Assembly (NCBI GenBank): GCA_017562135.1
Contig: QEYB01000766.1
Location: 1,302,001-1,366,000 of the forward strand
Direction of reading: 5' to 3'
Source of the DNA: Dipylidium caninum
Taxonomy: Eukaryota > Platyhelminthes > Cestoda > Cyclophyllidea > Dipylidiidae
Length of the DNA stretch: 64,000 nucleotides
Shown: one piece after another, positions 12,701 through 23,500 of the stretch
How positions within the stretch are numbered: the first letter of the stretch is position 1
How the letters are laid out: every line of letters starts with the position of its first letter
Program-made: the position numbers and the translations under genes
The notes under the pieces: model-generated
What the model saw: the letters and a program-made list of their open reading frames with translations, nothing else
Database searches by the model: none
What the model was told of the DNA's origin: nothing

Positions 12701-15464
12701 TCGAAGGTGGCAAGGGAGACGCCTCGAAGGCGACTGTTACGACGAGGAAAAGGACCGTTCCAGTCCTCCCTGCGGTGACGCAATGCCCGGCCTGATACAG
12801 GCGCCAATCATCCCGCCCTCGCCCGAGTTCTCGTGTTCGGCGGGATGGGGGCATTGACTTAACTGGAAGGACGTTAGGAGCCACAAAATTAAACAAACAC
12901 CTCGTTATTAAAATGCGCCGGCCAGCGTGTTTCAGGAAGTGCGCGGCCCTCCTCTGATCGCTCGCTGTTGGCGATCAGTTTTCGGCTAGCGAAGCCCGGA
13001 CCCAAGAGCCGCGCCTTTTCCACCGCTCCTCTTTCGCCCGCACCCTCTTCCCCAGTGCGGCTCAGGGCGGATGTCTGTCAAGGTCCTCCTGTTACAGAGA
13101 AGCGCCAGAGTTCGCGTTCCCTGCTAATTCCTCCTTCCGGGGCGGTTGCGAGAGCCGTTGGGTGGCAGAGTGCTGCACCATAGCGTTGATATGCCCACGT
13201 CAATTCGGCGCCCGGCATCGTCTCCCGGGGAGTCGGAGCCACGCGCAACTCGAGTGTCGACGAAAAGCCTTGCCAGGGTTCACCACTCCGAAGCGCCTGG
13301 GTCGCGCCACACCGTCTTGACCGTCTGAGTAGTGATTGCGAGGGGAAAAAGAGGGACTCGGAGGGGGTGGGAGTGAAGTCGCATGCGGAAACGAAGAAAA
13401 ACGCTCCATCCGAGCGCGGAACCAGTAGTGCGCACTGATTTGTGTGTTTTGGCTGACAGGGAGGCCCTGGTTCAAAACCTCATGAAACGCCGACTTGATG
13501 AGCTGGAAGCAGCCGCGGAATCTGCGGCTGCAGGAGAAACCGAGCAGGACGAGGGAAAAGAGGGGGAAAATGACGCGGACCATCAAGAAAGGAATGTCCA
13601 CAACGTGACGGAAGGCGCGACCACTTCCCCCACGGTCTCTCCCCTGCCGCTATTTGAAGCCGTGCGGACGGACAATGAGGCGAAAGAAGAGGCGGCATGG
13701 ACACATGTTCTACCCTCGCGACAGTTCCACAACTCCGAAAAGGAGCGGGACGGATTGAGGTCGACGGACGAAGACGAGGACTACGAGGAGGTGACGGTAG
13801 GAGACGAATGGCTGCCTGGTGGTTTAGACGGAGACGATGAGAAGACGACGATGGGAGCTCTTCAGGACCTCGCCGACGCTTTCACGACCAACTCCTCAAC
13901 ACTCGCGTTCAACGTCACCAAGGATCTGTGTCGCCGTCTGACCACCATCTACGACAAAGCACTCGCCGGCGGTACGTCGATCTTCTCCCGAAATTTAGAT
14001 TTCTTGCGGACAAAAAAGGCCCAAGCTTCATACTTGCGAAATTTATCACGCCATTTCCGATCACCTTTGCGGTTTGACTTACGCCTTCTTTGCGGAGGAG
14101 CCGGCAGAGGCGGCATCGACGTCGAGACACACTTTTTCCCCCGTAACTCGAATACTGCTCGAACCCTGTCGGAGGTGCAGATTCGTGTGGTGGGAGGCCA
14201 CAGACGTGTACTGCTTCAAAGAGGCAGCTCTACCGGATCGTGGCTCTCGGGACGATCAAGGGATTTGACCCCTCAGCTGGCCACCCGCCAAGATGTCCCA
14301 TGGGACCGCTGACGTGACCGAGAGACGCGACTTACTGCTGATGTGTGGCCTCGGACGAAAGAGATCTGGGCCTGAGGGGAAAGGACCTGGCGGATCGGGG
14401 ACGGTGGAGGGCTCCCGTGCCCTCTGCTTGAGACGACTCTGTGGCGGGGCAAATTCAACCCTTTCACTCTAGCGGTGGCAAAGGCGAGGGCGGGGGAGGA
14501 AGACCGTCGGAGGGCAAATCGGGGCCGTAGGCTCATCCGCGAAGGTGGCGGTGGGCACGGCGGACGTAGTGATCGGTAATGCGGTGAGACGCAGTCTCCA
14601 CGCAAGGTGGCCATCATTGCGGTGGGAGAACACGAAGGATTTTATCCTGGCTACACGACGACAGGGTCTTCTTCCTCCCGGGGCGGCGCATCGTCTCGGC
14701 TGCATATTTCGCATCGCTTGAAGACGTGGCATTTATCGCAGTGAGGACAAATGGGGAATCAATTGTAGCTTTTTGCCCATCGGCAGTCAAAGCAACACGC
14801 CTCTACTTCGTTTTGGTGTTTATTCTTTGCCAGAGGCTAATGAGTTAATCGAACGGGCGTACGAGATGTACGTGGTGGGGCAAGTTGAAGTCTACCTCGT
14901 TCAGCCGACAGAGATGGCGCAGGTCCAGGAACGACCCAAAGAGGAGGGGCGCCGAGGCGGAGAGGCCGACGGGGGGACCAACACCTCCAATCCGCGGGCC
15001 AATGTCAGTCTCATCGCAAATGACGCCGACAACGATGGTGAACGTGAGGACGAAGCCGATGTTCGGAGAACGGCCGTCCTGGCTCGGGGGGGAGGACGAG
15101 GTGGAGCATGAGACGAACGACGAGGACTTGGTTGGTCGGAACCAAAGCAACGTGAAGTGGAACAAGGGCTTGGACGCGCTGGACCCTGGCGGCAGCGTTC
15201 AACAACCCCTCGCCTGCTACGATGTGAGTCAGCACCACTGCTTGTTCAACGTTCACTGATGCTCAGCTGCCACTGACGGAGGGGAAGGAGCATCGCGGAC
15301 ATGTGGTAGCACACCTCAGCGCTATTTCCGACGCCATCCGTGGGCTATTTTGTGCTGGAGCCGTCAGAGTACCACTGGGCCCTGCTGAGGCGTGGGGAGA
15401 CCTTGCGGACAAGATATGCCCTGCAAGTCAATCGGGATCGGAGAACAGCCCGTCTCGGAAATAG
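451..15464 (+). CDS. DTHD1-like ZU5/UPA-domain protein (5' partial, multi-exon)
   Basis: Proposed exons are 451-779, 960-1046, 2801-2979, 4674-5213, 5822-6259, 6966-7231, 8488-8717, 11163-11261 (frame uncertain), 11843-11932, 12039-12307, 13460-13971, 14834-15223 and 15267-15464. Phases agree from 451 to 8717 and again from 12039 to 15037. Two ZU5-type beta modules are visible, then a UPA-like segment reading HINTYQLGRFAMVYSK across the 7231/8488 junction. This order is known from UNC5, PIDD, ankyrin and DTHD1 proteins. I see no ankyrin repeats or netrin-receptor ectodomain, so DTHD1 fits best. The family death domain is not convincingly visible; only an EAWGDLADKI stretch in the last exon could be a remnant. 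The first exon starts mid-domain, so the amino end lies upstream of the window. The role, adaptor signalling in the cytosol, is inferred from the family. A different ZU5 protein is possible. Confidence 0.6.
2503..2526 (+). repeat. (CA)n microsatellite passing into (CG)n
   Basis: A run of about eight CA units is followed by CGCGCG in a gene intron. It is a simple sequence repeat. Confidence 0.9.
2801..2979 (+). CDS. DTHD1-like gene: lysine-rich linker exon
   Basis: The acceptor is ttctactgctccag and the donor is gttgag|gtactt. The exon enters in phase 1 and leaves in phase 0, matching both neighbours. It begins with a lysine-rich stretch (KKKDKKKSGRHERSK) and continues with IDYVVPAGPLLDTRSVFVL. 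This looks like a charged linker followed by a first beta strand of the next module. Confidence 0.6.
4674..6259 (+). CDS. DTHD1-like gene: two exons carrying the second ZU5 module
   Basis: The exons are 4674-5213 and 5822-6259, both phase 0 at each end. The first starts PTIHYLEWPSRMREAAYN, passes a glycine/serine low-complexity insert, then gives GGLLRSSVLHPLFSVRIP, a clear ZU5 core. The second completes the fold with SNIYELDLGKEAFERP followed by VTVTLPLPLW, the strand that in ZU5 proteins precedes the UPA region. It then runs into a disordered tail ending RNLVLVYQ. This is the strongest domain evidence in the gene. The 608-base intron between them holds nothing I recognise. Confidence 0.65.
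6966..8717 (+). CDS. DTHD1-like gene: two exons with UPA-like segment
   Basis: The exons are 6966-7231 (ends phase 2) and 8488-8717 (enters with one base). The first reads LVWRACSGDANSDGLV and later NGWTHLLLGLKGAAWKDV, then ends INTYQLGR. The second continues FAMVYSK without a break, as in the UPA motif where a strand of the type xGRFaV closes the region. The second exon then gives VLLLCLHANASRLTLCVDCV and PSTKLLDTLERRLNAGF, resembling the post-UPA subdomain of UNC5 and PIDD relatives. The donor is gcag|gtgtcc. Confidence 0.6.
8231..8254 (+). repeat. Tandem GGGGC tract
   Basis: About four consecutive GGGGC units lie inside the intron between 7231 and 8488. The tract could bind Sp1-type factors or form a G-quadruplex. 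No function is shown by the sequence. Confidence 0.6.
8718..11162 (+). other. Large intron, no recognised exon
   Basis: This 2.4 kb GC-rich stretch lies between the post-UPA exon and the next candidate exon. Open frames in it are long only because the DNA is stop-poor. I see no paired splice sites with domain-like sequence. Confidence 0.4.
11163..11261 (+). CDS. DTHD1-like gene: probable exon, frame unresolved
   Basis: The acceptor is gcattgtag and the donor is gacaag|gtgacg. Entering in phase 1, as demanded by the exon ending at 8717, gives EWGESLKALRGGRQLCLPEP. Entering in phase 0 gives a frame ending YQSLQHLQTGADGPLDK, which leaves in phase 0 as the next exon at 11843 requires. Each frame satisfies only one neighbour, so a further small exon or a shifted splice site is missing from my model. 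Confidence 0.4.
11843..12307 (+). CDS. DTHD1-like gene: two exons after the UPA region
   Basis: Exon 11843-11932 follows a ctgtgtgtag acceptor and reads IPVFGSSKYRVSGFDLLRV, ending before gtgaaa. The second exon is placed at about 12039-12307, ending aa|gtgagt, and contains RFSFHELLTDSATIIDLEPL and then KESFRRIAF. The two parts are in different frames, so an intron of about 106 nt is proposed. Its acceptor (caacgag) is weak and the exact limit is uncertain. The 12307 junction fits the exon at 13460 in phase. Confidence 0.45.
13460..13971 (+). CDS. DTHD1-like gene: acidic exon
   Basis: The acceptor is tttggctgacag. One base completes a lysine codon left by the exon ending at 12307. The exon starts EALVQNLMKRRLDELEAAAE, a short helical or coiled stretch, then becomes acidic and disordered. 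It ends with a possible helical part (MGALQDLADAF and KDLCRRLTTIYDKALAG). The donor is ggcg|gtacgt. A death-domain helix pair could be here but the pattern is too weak to claim. Confidence 0.55.
14834..15223 (+). CDS. DTHD1-like gene: exon with frame change
   Basis: The acceptor ttctttgccag at 14833 joins the phase-1 exon before it and gives EANELIERAYEMYVVGQVEV. The frame stays coding-like (NDADNDGEREDEADVRR) until about 15085. The next frame over then reads GEDEVEHETNDEDLVG and continues to the donor gat|gtgagt. Either the seven-G run at 15086-15092 has one extra base, or a 31-nt micro-intron (15038-15068) is removed; both restore the frame. The first could be an assembly error or a real lesion. 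Confidence 0.5.
15267..15464 (+). CDS. DTHD1-like gene: probable terminal exon
   Basis: A 43-nt intron (15224-15266, gtgagt to gctcag) precedes it, in phase 0. The exon reads LPLTEGKEHRGHVVAHLSAI and then GPAEAWGDLADKI, with a TAG stop at 15462-15464. The W-x-x-LA spacing recalls death-domain helix 2, but the domain would be truncated. Alternatively a weak donor within it (gcaa|gtcaat) leads to an exon at 15783. Confidence 0.45.
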   Translation: MPLTEGKEHRGHVVAHLSAISDAIRGLFCAGAVRVPLGPAEAWGDLADKICPASQSGSENSPSRK

Positions 15465-17451
15465 TTCCAGTGTCCGGGGACAGGGAGCGGGGGCCGGCCT
15501 CATTGCGGGCCCTCCGCCGGGGGCTGGGAGGGAGGAGAAAGGATTCCACCAGTCGTGTCACAAGCACCGATGGCGTGCGCTGTCGCCGCTGCAGTAAATC
15601 ACGCCAAAAGCACAAGAGGCGACTTCTTTCCCAAGCGCGCGTCCAAGAAACTGCGAGTGGCGTGCGCACAGAGGCGTCCGAAATGCAGTTTAAGGGGGTG
15701 TCGACGCCTTGGCGTCCGGAGGGAAGGGGGGCGGGCGCGCCTCCTGCGCAACCCTCTCCTCCTTTTGTTCTCTCCCTTTTAGTTGTTGGTCGACCCGGAT
15801 TTGTTCATGCGGTGGACTCACAGAGCCAAAAAAGGCGCAAAATCCACGTCCTAGTCGCAATCCCGCCAGACGTCCTTCCGGCAAACCTTCGTGGCCTCTC
15901 ACAAACGCACCGTTAGGGCATCGCCCTTCACACTAGCTGACAGCGGCGCTGAGACGTTTTATAGATGCTTGTAAACGCGACGACTACCACGCCTTGGGGA
16001 TTCGACGGATGGGGGCGAAGAAGGCCACATTGGCAATCTTTGAAGCAGGTCACTTGGAAATGACCCCGCGGCCTGCCGCCCCAACGCCTGCAAAGCCTCT
16101 AAAACGCGCGGTGGGCTTTCTACCTTCCGAAATTACGACCACGAGAAGGAGCGAGTAGGGGAGGGTGGGGAGGGGCTGGGGGTCGCGAGAAGAGAGGAGA
16201 AAGAGGATAAATCGGCAGCAGTTGCGTAAAGGACGAGTGTACAAAAGTCAGCCGCAGCCTTTAATTTTCCCCGTGTTGGGTCACGTAAGGAGTCGTAGAG
16301 ACCCGCAGACTGACGGGAGCAGAAAGCGCGAGAGAAGAGAAGAGCAGACCGCAGATAAACTACCCCGAGCGGCTCATCACGGCACTTTCTCCCGCATGGG
16401 GCGACGCGAACGGAGGGCTTACAACCAACAGATGACCACTTTACTACGTGTCCGCGTTCTGCCGCTGCGGTCAAGACGAAAATTGTAAAAGGTGATGAGA
16501 AGCGTCACCTCCCCTGCGAGGTAGGCTCCTATCGGAAACACCCCTACGGACCCTAGGAGATTCCACTTTTTGCAGAGCGCACCGGGAGAAAAAGAGGCAA
16601 GCATCCTCTGGAGAAATACTTCCTTCACAGAAGGGTTCATTTTTCCCGCCACGTAAGCGACATGTTCGAAATGGCTCTCGGTCGGGCGCTGCGCGACGGG
16701 GACGGCATGAGGAACTGGGGGATTTCACTGAATAGTCTAAAATTCCGAGGTGGTTGCAAAACTGGAGGCGGAAACGAGAGGGATCGAGGGCATTTTCAAT
16801 GGCGCAAGGCACCTGAGCCGATGCGCGGGTTGAAAAGCGACCCCGCTGCTGCATTATACTGTGCGGTCAGTGAGTCCCACGGAGTTTTGTGTCCGGATGA
16901 TGACGGTCGACGGTGTGTGACTCTCGTCACGAGGCAGAACTTCACCACACTGATTACGAAGAATATGAGGGCTCAGTGACGGCCTTCGCCGACCTCGAGC
17001 ACAGACGGAGCACGCCTTACAGTGAACTCCCCTGCTCGGTCGTCTTGTGCTGCCTCTCGGGGAGCCTAAGTTGTTTTGAACGATGCCAACGGTGGACGAA
17101 ACGCGGTAGGACCAAGACGAGGTAGAGTATGAATCCAGTTTTATAAAAAGATCAATTGCACAGGCGCATAACTTCCACAGGAAGGGAGTGAAGAAAAAAC
17201 AGTAATGAGGCATTGGGTGGCGTAACACGGGTGCCGCGCACGCAGACGCGGAGAAGGAGAGAAATGCCGCAAGTTGACTGGAAGCGCAATGCATGGGGGA
17301 GGAGAATGAGAGAGGCGAAAGAGGAGAGTGAGCCAGAGACCACTTATTTGTACAAGCGGAGGTAAAGAACAGCCGGTATGGAGGGGAAAGTGGTCTCTGG
17401 AATAGCACCCGCAGTTGGGCTGCGAGGCATCGTCAATTCATCATCCCAACG
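15465..17451. other. Convergent intergenic region
   Basis: The plus-strand DTHD1-like gene and the minus-strand TMCC gene end towards each other here. A possible alternative last exon lies at 15783-15854 after a pyrimidine-rich acceptor and reads LLVDPDLFMRWTHRAKKG with a stop. No canonical AATAAA is obvious for either gene. Nothing else is recognised. Confidence 0.4.
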
Positions 17452-17572
17452 TCATCGAGGAGGCTGTTGGACGGGAGAGTAGGTGCGGTTCCACCATCGC
17501 ACCAGCGGCTCGTTCAGGAAGATCGCGAGAAAGAGGATTATGAGACAGACGTTCAAGACAATGGATGAGATC
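17452..17572 (-). CDS. TMCC: TMCC gene exon 10: second membrane segment and stop
   Basis: The acceptor cccaccacag is followed by ISSIVLNVCLIILFLAIFL, a second hydrophobic helix. A short tail rich in W and R (NEPLVRWWNRTYSPVQ) follows, with TGA at 17454-17452. TMCC proteins also end soon after the second helix with an aromatic-rich tail. Confidence 0.75.
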
Positions 17573-20500
17573 CTGTGGTGGGTCAGAACTTGTTAAGTCT
17601 TCAGAGGCACCGAAAGTTATGGGGTCATCCAACAAACACACATACCGGCTGTTGGCGGCATTGGCCCCGATGTTGAGAAAGCGAATCAGCATCATGATGA
17701 GGGTGGTGACGAAAGCCACGAGGGAAATGGCAAAGTCCACCAGCGTGTTGGCGATCGAGCGCAGCATCTGTGGCTGGTCGCGGTCCAGGTTCGAAAGGCG
17801 TTCACACTTCTCCAGTATTGTTACCTAGAGGGGGGGAGGAGGAGGATGAGAAGAGGAAAGGGGACGGCGGACAGGGGGCAAAGGGCCGCGCCTGTGTCGC
17901 CTTGTGCGCATGGGGACAGCGACAGCGGGGGGCAGGGGGCTCGATGAAGGAAAGCCCGACCCTTCTGAGAAAGGAGGCGGGAAATGGAGGGGGGAGGGGC
18001 AGGTGCAGAGACTAGCACCGCCTCCATTGATGTGAGAGCCATACCCTTACAGCGTTTTATTAGTGGATCCCCGATACTCCATTACTGTTGTCTGTGCCCG
18101 AGATTACTAGGTTTCGGTTTGTCCACTGAATTTGCCCCTTTGTGGAGAGGGACGGTCAAATGAAGGAGCACAGGCTGAGCGGGAAAATTTCTCTCTTGGT
18201 GAGAAGGCATATAAAGGCGGGGGGGAGGGAGGGGAAGGGAGGTCATTGAGAAGACCCAAATTGTTAAGGCTACTATCTCCAATGTCGGACCGCTGCGAGC
18301 GAAACGAGCCACCCTTAGGAGGGCGCTCACCTTGTTGTTGAGGGTGGTGAACATATCGCGAAGGTCACGAGTCTCAGTGGCCAGTTGGTACTTCAGGGGC
18401 TCGAGCGCGTGCTTCTGCTCATTGCGAATGGCAATGAGGTCCTGCTGAACATTTTGTCGCAGCTTCTCCGCCGAGGCGTCCAGCTGCTCCAGCCGTGCTA
18501 CCGCGTCCACCAACTTTTGATTGTGCACCTCTTCCTTCGTTTGCATATCTCGCTGTCAAATTGTACGCACACGAAAAAAAGATGACGATATTAGGCAAAC
18601 AGAAGCAGTATTTATGCGGTTTTACTCCATCTATTCTATTTATTTTTCAAAAACCTTAGTCCTCCGCATAAAAAGCATTAAAATCTACCCGAAGTCAACC
18701 CTGTCAACTATTGACACCTCAAACGCGAAGCCAAATTAAGCTGCCCGAAGACCTTAGCACCTCTTCACTCGTGGACAACTCAAACTTATCACTCTAATTA
18801 AGTTTGAGTGCAAGTCCCCTTCGGTAAGAACATCCCAGCGGCCCGAGCAACTGCCATGTCGCCCACTTTAAGGCATATTTTGCGGAAACCAACACCTCCG
18901 GTTGGGAGACGGTAAAACAAGCGGTGTTGGTTGGCAGAAGCAGACATAACCATCGGAGGATTCTTTGCCATGATCCCATTGCTTCACCCGGGACGCCTCA
19001 ACGGCGTAGCGTCTGCCGCGAATATCCAAATTTAGAGTCCTACACGGGACCAACTATTAGGACCACACAGGCTGTCTATTTCTCAGTCATGCAGCGATCC
19101 AATTCCACGAGTCGGGGCCGTCGCCAAAGTCGTCCACAATAAACGGCCATAAAGGGGGAGCGACGCACAACCGATCGTAATTCGCGACCCCAACAGTTTC
19201 CGGGGCAGGGGGCGGGGCGCAAATTCAGCTGTCGTTACGCGGGACCACCGCCCCCTCGGAATTTAACGCCGGAGTTTGGAATAAGGGGTGTTTTTAACCA
19301 GCAGGAATGCACGGACGCATAATGTTCAAGTCCTTCGTGTAAATTTGTGTTGAGGTTGACTGGACATATGCCGGGTGCGGGGATGGAGTGGAACGAGATG
19401 GGAAGGACGGCTGGAAGCAGGTACACTCCTACTTCAAGTTGATATCCGAGACTATTCAAGGGGGGAGTGTTCCCTTGAAACTCGATTCTCTACTACTCCA
19501 AGCAGTTGTCTCACCAGAACAAAATTCCTATGCGCTTTTATCCCATGCAAATTCTATGGGCGATTTGAGAGCCTCCTGACACAAACGCACACGGTGCTCA
19601 TGGAACAGAAGTGAGGGCACTGAAGCGATTATTAATTCGGGAAAATCGGAAAACAACCATGCCGCCGCATACCCTGGTCCAGCGGAAAACCCTAAGTGAA
19701 GGGCCCAGAAGGCTCCTCAAGTGAAGGAAGCAAGAAATGCCTCTTAATGGCAAGTTGGTTGATGATTTTAAAAAGAAAATTTCACGAGCGAACTTAACGT
19801 ATTTGGGCTGTTGACCCACTGTTTAGGGTGATTGCGGCACTCGCTTTCGGTTGTAGATGGGCAGCTTCTAGTCGGGGAGCCCAAGACTGGCATAGCTAAT
19901 TGCCGGAGAGGAGAAGTCGTTAGGCCATTCAAATGAACCTACCCGCAGAGCCTCGACCTCTACCGTGATGGAATTGACGATGTCCCGGGTCTCCCTTAGG
20001 TCCACTCGAAGGCTATTTAACTCTTCACGAATCTCCGCGTTGAGTTTCTGCTGCGATTCGGTATGTGCGTCAAGAAGAGATTGGAGGCGTTGGTGCAGCA
20101 TCACCAAAGCCATCGCCACGTTGTAGGCAGGCGGTGGCGAAGTGGTGGAGGGGGAGAGCGGCAGTCCACCACCAACACTCGATGCAGTTCCCACCACGGA
20201 CATCCCATTCGTCACAGTACGACCTCCAGCTCCCCCGCCACCGCCTCCCGAGTGGGTGGAAGCCCCACCCGACGAGGTAACAAGGGGATTGCTCCGCGGC
20301 AAACCGCTTAGCGGGGCGCTCGAGCCGGCACTGCCGCCGTAGAGGACATCAACCACGTCGAACACATTTGAGAGAGGCATGCTTGAGGTGGAGCCGGCCG
20401 GACCTAACGCCTGCTGAGCCGAAGACGACCGCGGCGGATAAGGGTTGAGAGGCGGTGAGGAGGAAGAACCGGGCGGTCCGCTCTTCTCGCTCCCCGCTCC

Positions 20501-23500
20501 CGAGGTGGCGCCGGACTCGCCCATTTGAAGGTGGTAGGACTGATGATACCGGTGCCGTTGATTAGAAGGTCGAGAGGAGACAGAGCCTGTTTGGCTCTTT
20601 TTCACACTTCCGGAGTTCACCTCCTGCAACACCCGAAATAGCAAGATCACTGAGCGAAGTCGGTAGTTACTCGATTCTTAGATGAAACCTCACTTTCGGT
20701 GCTGAATCAAAGGCGCATTAGGAGGCAATCAACTAAAAATTACTCAAGCAGTCTTAACAGGAGTGTCCAAGCAGCAAGGATGTGAAGGTCGCATTGACCA
20801 CTTCCAGGACGGACATGCTGCCTGTTAATGTTCTATGCCAACAGGGCGGTGAAAGGTGGCTGAAGGGGGGGGGGCAAGAAGAGAAGGGTGACTGGACCAA
20901 TCGCACTGTGTGGAAAGGGGTGGGAGCCCCGCAGGGCGTTGAGAAGGCTACGAATGAATGAGATAAACGGCCTGTGAGGCTAGATTTGGCGAGGAGAAGA
21001 TACAGGCCTTGAGTGATGCTACCGGTAGGGAGAGCTGCGAAGAACAGCTCATTTATCGAAATTTAACTGAAGTAATAAAGAGGCGAGTGGACAAGAACGG
21101 ACAGCATCGTGAGGATGGATTGGACCTGTTAATAAGCGACTCAAAGCAGAAAAGCCCGCCAGGCGGTGGGGTTGCCACTTCAGTACTGATGCCCGCTGGC
21201 GTGGTGAGAGACCGCACAAGGCCTCTTCGCAGGGTAGGGGGCAAACGAGGTCAGTGATGAGGAAGAGGACGTGCGGCCAAGCCTCGGGAGTGGGGGGTGG
21301 AGAGGGGGGGAGGAGGAGGATCAAAGACTGCTCACCAGATGCGAGAGAGGGTCGGTACCGCAGCCATTACCCTGTTTCTGAGATTTTCCCCGTTTGGATG
21401 TCGTGGGCGCGTCGACCCTAAAAGCGTAGGGCGTACATTTCAGTTTGCACAACTCACAGCAGCCCCATTTCCTCCTATAACTCAAGATATGTTAGCCAAA
21501 CTTAGTAAACACACAGTAACACATCAAAATTGAGTCATTAAGTTAGAAAGTGTCTAATAAAAACTGCCAATCTAGGGGTTTAGGGGCCAGAAGACGTACG
21601 CAGAGCCGGTTGACCAGGCGTTCAGGGCGGAGGAGACTTTGTTGAGTCTGTAGGGGCTGTGATCTGTCGAAAAGAGCAGAGGTAAGACTCAACGCGTGTG
21701 TGGTCACGCAGAGGATCATGCGAATGACGATGGGGCCCAAATGTGACGCTAACTGGAGGGGCCGGATGAATCACGAGACAAGCTAGTGAATTTACAGCTA
21801 CGTGACTCCTCACAACTACCAACTTTCGCAGCTCAACGGTATAGAGGAGAATTCTTCAATCGCTTTAAGAAATAACGAACGTATTTGCAGTAATTTTAAT
21901 AATACTTTGGAGGGAGAAGACCTTATAATAAGTAGCTAACTAATTATTGTTCCGAACAGCACAGCAGACGGGACTCACTGAGGGAGGGGAACATGGCGGT
22001 CGAAGAGAGGTGCTCCTCACTGACTGACTTCTTCAGGCCCAGAGGGGAGGACATACGATGCCCCTCGGATCGGCGGCCGAAGGGTTTTGTGAAGAGCCTC
22101 CAATAAATACGAAAGCTGGGTAATTTCCCAGCAGAATAGGCCGGAGCATCCACACTCTCACCAAGTGACCTCTCTCGCCCCTTCAGCTAAGGCGTGAAAT
22201 CCAAGGATGCACAACACGACGCTTGGCCCCCTACACAAGCTTATTCCTACTGTCTCCAACTGCGTCTGCCTGTGGCAAATGTCATGTCATAGCCAAAAAC
22301 AGTGAAAAACGTACTTAAGGCTGCGTTGGTCCACTAACTCGGCGCTCCGCTTCCTTCTCATCAGTGCCACTTAACCCTTTTAATTATCTGCTCAGAGCAA
22401 TTAGTCCCGCCTCAGTGCGCCCACCGCCCCGTGGCGTGGTAGAAATGATGCTCTCGAGCAGCTAAAGTAGCTGACGTTGATATAAAACGACTTGGATATG
22501 GATTAAGTCGAAAGAGATTCTTACCCCAAGCCCTGTTTCAAGACGCGTCGAGCCGAATTACGGGACTTTCGAGCAGTTGAGTGCTGCTTCGAGGTCTGAC
22601 TCGACGGCATTGACGATGATGGCGCGTGTTGCAACGTGCCAGCCCCGTCGAGGAGAAAGTGAACGGGAGGAAAGCGGCCCAAAGATTCATTGACAGGCCG
22701 ATCTTCGGCGGATACCACTTGGGGGGAGACAAAGGAAGAATGTCCGGCATTCGACAGTGAGGTCGTGGCGACAATGGTCGACTCGGAAGCAAGACTCGGT
22801 GGCTGCGACACTGGAAGGGTGTGGAGCTTCGTTGGTTTGACGGAAGAAGAAGGAGGAGAAGGAGGGGGCGAAGAGGCCGTCGCCTTGGTGCTGCTGGTTC
22901 GGGGTGAAACCGAGACTGGTTTGGAAGAGGGGGGAGCAGGAGGAAGATCCTCTGGCCGCTTGTCATATTTACTTTGCTTATTATAAAATTCTGTCATGGA
23001 TTGTTGCTCCCCCTTAGGCATGGAGGGAGTTGTCGCAACGCGAGGAAGTGGAATATCTAGAGGCAAAAAAGAGGACAGGAGGGTGGAAAGCAGCACTCAA
23101 CAGAGTACACCCTAAACAAAAAGTAAAGGGGGATGGAGGGTGGCTTTCAAGTGTTATCAACGAATTTCAGTAAAGAAAGTGGTACGGGGCAAAGTGTCGA
23201 GGTAAAAATGGAATGAAGTCGGACAAAAAAAGAAAAAGTTTGCCGTACCAGTAAAATTCCCTCCGGTGCTATGGTTCTTCGGGTTATAGTGAACTGGCAA
23301 AGTGCTAGCAGACGTGTTTGAGGGAAGGGAAGTAAAAAAAGTATGTGGAAAGGGAAGAGAGATTGCAATGGCGCATGCGGAGAAGCTGATGAGGAGGCAG
23401 TAATTTCATTAAGCCCACTTCGCACAAAGTCAGGCAGCATCACATGGGTTGCATCATCTCCGGTTTGTAACGTGGGTAGGTGCGTTGCGGCCCCTTAAAA

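Noticed and set aside
13383..13459. ATG upstream of the acidic exon as a gene start
   Set aside because: A good acceptor at 13458-13459 joins the previous exon in phase, so this part is intron.
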